A stretch of DNA of 64,000 bases from Branchiostoma floridae (taxonomy: Eukaryota > Chordata > Leptocardii > Amphioxiformes > Branchiostomatidae): NCBI RefSeq assembly GCF_000003815.2, contig NC_049982.1, positions 3,657,075 through 3,721,074 on the forward strand, written 5' to 3'. A program made the translations under genes and the position numbers. Numbering within the stretch: position 1 is the stretch's first letter; every line of letters begins with the position of its first letter. The notes beneath the pieces were generated by a model. It worked only from the letters and a program-made list of their open reading frames with translations, searched no databases and had not been told where the DNA came from. Positions 63,801-64,000 of the stretch are shown piece after piece.

Positions 63801-64000
63801 ACAAACAAACAAACAAAGATATTGATACGAATACATGCACAACAGTACTTGAATGCAAAGTTTGGTGTGATGAATCCCATTTAATTAACATGGTTTCAAA
63901 TAAGCAGGGAACTAAACTTAATTGTAAACTTGACTTGACCTTCATGAGCTTTACTTTCTTGTTTGCAGATTGAAACTGTGAGCGACAGATTCAACAGGGT
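54357..64000 (+). CDS. Unknown multi-exon gene, six exons, 3' end outside window
   Basis: Exons 54357-54822, 60120-60208, 60415-60497, 62472-62660, 62730-62955 and 63969 onward. Each has good AG and GT borders and the phases chain exactly (1, 0, 2, 2, 0), giving 351 codons before the last exon. Exon 1 (ATG in ATCATGG context) encodes 155 residues, with WTSKGQLDITGFPKDMPKCL, SSSSEEDHPRR and VEFFSGNFTKVRVKKTVFLR. Exons 2-3 are polar (PNIAYIEKEGESATRTKI). Exons 4-6 are acidic and mostly helical (LTIESIIGVGVTIGQLKQVI, FDRIMEEQRQYVIHTEAF, ELVSDWTDSIDKMKECNSK). No signal peptide or membrane span. I do not recognise the family. Exon 1 shares its upstream region with the EndoU-like gene. The first intron is 5.3 kb and transposon-filled. 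Confidence 0.65.
55130..55370. repeat. Degenerate tandem duplication, ~115-bp units
   Basis: Two copies share CGACAAAATCCGAAAA, TACTGA.CCGTA and ATCGG.TATC phrases. Confidence 0.65.
55690..57345. repeat. Cluster of direct repeats with CCAAT-type motifs
   Basis: Segments at 55700-55797 and 56285-56385 are close copies (TTAATTATCATATAGCCA, GCGCCGCGGACCAATCAGAA, ACACATAGATTCCGGCCAG). A second pair, about 55970-56120 and 57200-57280, shares GCAATGTTTCGAATATTTTC and AATTCGACAAAGGAA. CGACACCGG and its complement recur at 56413-56475 and 57001-57040, flanking ~43-bp tandem copies with TTTTTTTTTACATTTTAT. ACCAATCAGAAG occurs four times. This looks like two or more damaged copies of one non-autonomous element. 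Confidence 0.65.
57975..58855 (+). mobile_element. Truncated, frameshifted LINE ORF2 remnant
   Basis: The region from about 57985 to 58245 reads in one frame as LINE-like sequence (PLDLDISLRTVKFWTH) and then shifts frame. 58232-58699 encodes the C-terminal part, with RICKYCPSN, EDESHF and NCSFY matching the CxxC...H....C motif at the end of the long LINE ORF2. The 3' end GTGCAATAAACATATTAATA follows. Protein similarity to the long LINE is low, so this is another, older family. It is nested inside the TTA-flanked element. Confidence 0.8.
58856..59480. other. AT-rich interior of the TTA-flanked element
   Basis: No coding sequence. AACGTTACCGGTAACGTT at 58911-58928 is a perfect palindrome inside a longer near-palindrome. 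Confidence 0.5.
59925..59980. repeat. Decayed end of a related DNA transposon
   Basis: CGCAAGCGTGCCACAAGTGC then AGTGAAAGTGCACCTTTACG resembles the right end of the 57518-59749 element (GCAAGC...AGTGAGAGTGGACCTTTAC). The left partner was not found. Confidence 0.55.
60120..60208 (+). CDS. Exon 2 of the unknown divergent gene
   Basis: 89 nt, acceptor AATTATCAG, donor AAAT/GTAAGT. It encodes EGTTVAEGSMTEVGHKFVSS and a short remainder ending HERLN. Phase 1 in and 0 out, matching its neighbours. Confidence 0.6.
60415..60497 (+). CDS. Exon 3 of the unknown divergent gene
   Basis: 83 nt, acceptor CACACACAG, donor TCAAG/GTGAG. It encodes PNIAYIEKEGESATRTKIPG then DYDPQRS. Phase 0 in and 2 out. Confidence 0.6.
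60498..62471. other. Intron 3 with diffuse repeat-derived sequence
   Basis: Two related segments, 61205-61250 and 61505-61550, share CTGG..A.GATTTTTAGATGGCAGATAG-like phrases. 62280-62430 has the pattern ACCAAATATCATTACAATTC, CATCCAGGTTCTAAAGTTAT and an ACACAGACA-rich tail, as in the 3' ends of common invertebrate retroelements. No gene. Confidence 0.4.
62472..62660 (+). CDS. Exon 4 of the unknown divergent gene
   Basis: 189 nt, acceptor ATTTACAG, donor AACAG/GTACAT. It encodes DEEDCIEIFDLTIESIIGVG to MTELIHDACN. Phase 2 in and 2 out. Confidence 0.68.
62730..62955 (+). CDS. Exon 5 of the unknown divergent gene
   Basis: 226 nt, acceptor ATCTGTAG, donor CAAG/GTATGC. It encodes RLECNPFLMLNDFVFLSFDR, then a charged helical run to KMKECNSK. 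Phase 2 in and 0 out. Confidence 0.7.
62956..63968. other. Intron 5 with a perfect-stem hairpin
   Basis: AT-rich intron. A hairpin lies at 63050-63101: GTCGGAAACACGTG and CACGTGTTTCCGAC form a perfect 14-bp stem around a 24-base loop. Confidence 0.6.
63969..64000 (+). CDS. Exon 6 of the unknown divergent gene, cut by window end
   Basis: Acceptor TTGTTTGCAG, then IETVSDRFNR in phase 0, continuing exon 5 as KECNSK-IETVSDRFNR. The exon runs out of the window. Confidence 0.6.
   Translation, partial: METVSDRFNR

Overview
The window is animal nuclear DNA, most likely from a lancelet (Branchiostoma). The reasons are short GT-AG introns around symmetric phase-1 extracellular module exons, tandemly expanded kringle and WSC-like exons, a C-type lectin plus WxxW mucin-type gene, a tRNA-headed SINE of the deuterostome kind, a CR1-type LINE with an esterase ORF1, and a very high density of minisatellites and foldback MITEs. 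The species is inferred; nothing in the sequence names it. Ten runs of N break the window; seven are exactly 100 bases, so probably of unknown true size.

Layout. 1-2.7 kb: repeats, including a 549-bp element between TTAA duplications. 2.7-6.5 kb (+): the 3' half of a NUP50-type nucleoporin gene. Its introns and end carry four tandem arrays; two of them have amplified a 5' splice site and one has copied the C-terminal coding end with its stop codon. 6.8-10.1 kb: no gene seen. 10.2-22.9 kb (+): a secreted-type gene made of repeated WSC-like and kringle exons joined by 24-nt linker micro-exons, in two full and one partial super-unit; a truncated LINE copy sits in one intron. 25.0-25.3 kb (+): a C-terminal tyrosine kinase fragment ending at a MITE. 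28.4-31.4 kb (-): a gene with a C-type lectin domain, helical linkers, a tryptophan-rich exon and two WxxW domains; its longest intron holds a SINE with a 12-bp target duplication. 31.8-38.5 kb (+): a nearly complete LINE. Its ORF1 begins with a J-domain-like segment lacking HPD and continues through a CxxC pair, a coiled coil and an SGNH esterase domain; ORF2 has APE and reverse transcriptase and is interrupted only by a gap. 38.5-53.4 kb: repeat-rich DNA with one family of foldback MITEs (TCTCCAAGCAGA ends) and the first coding exon of a Ras-like GTPase. 53.5-54.1 kb (-): an intronless gene that looks like an EndoU-type ribonuclease. It faces, head to head over 287 bp, a + strand gene whose six exons (54.4-64.0 kb) fit by splice phase; the first intron is full of transposons, including a 2.2-kb element with TTA duplications and a LINE remnant inside it.

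The genes do not form a pathway. What ties the window together is repeat-driven remodelling of gene structure: duplicated splice sites, tandem module exons, transposon tails beside splice acceptors, and a stop codon lying in a transposon target duplication. The best candidates for something undescribed are the J-domain-like start of the LINE ORF1, the splice-donor minisatellites of the NUP50 gene, the micro-exon linker array, and the EndoU-like gene with its divergent partner.
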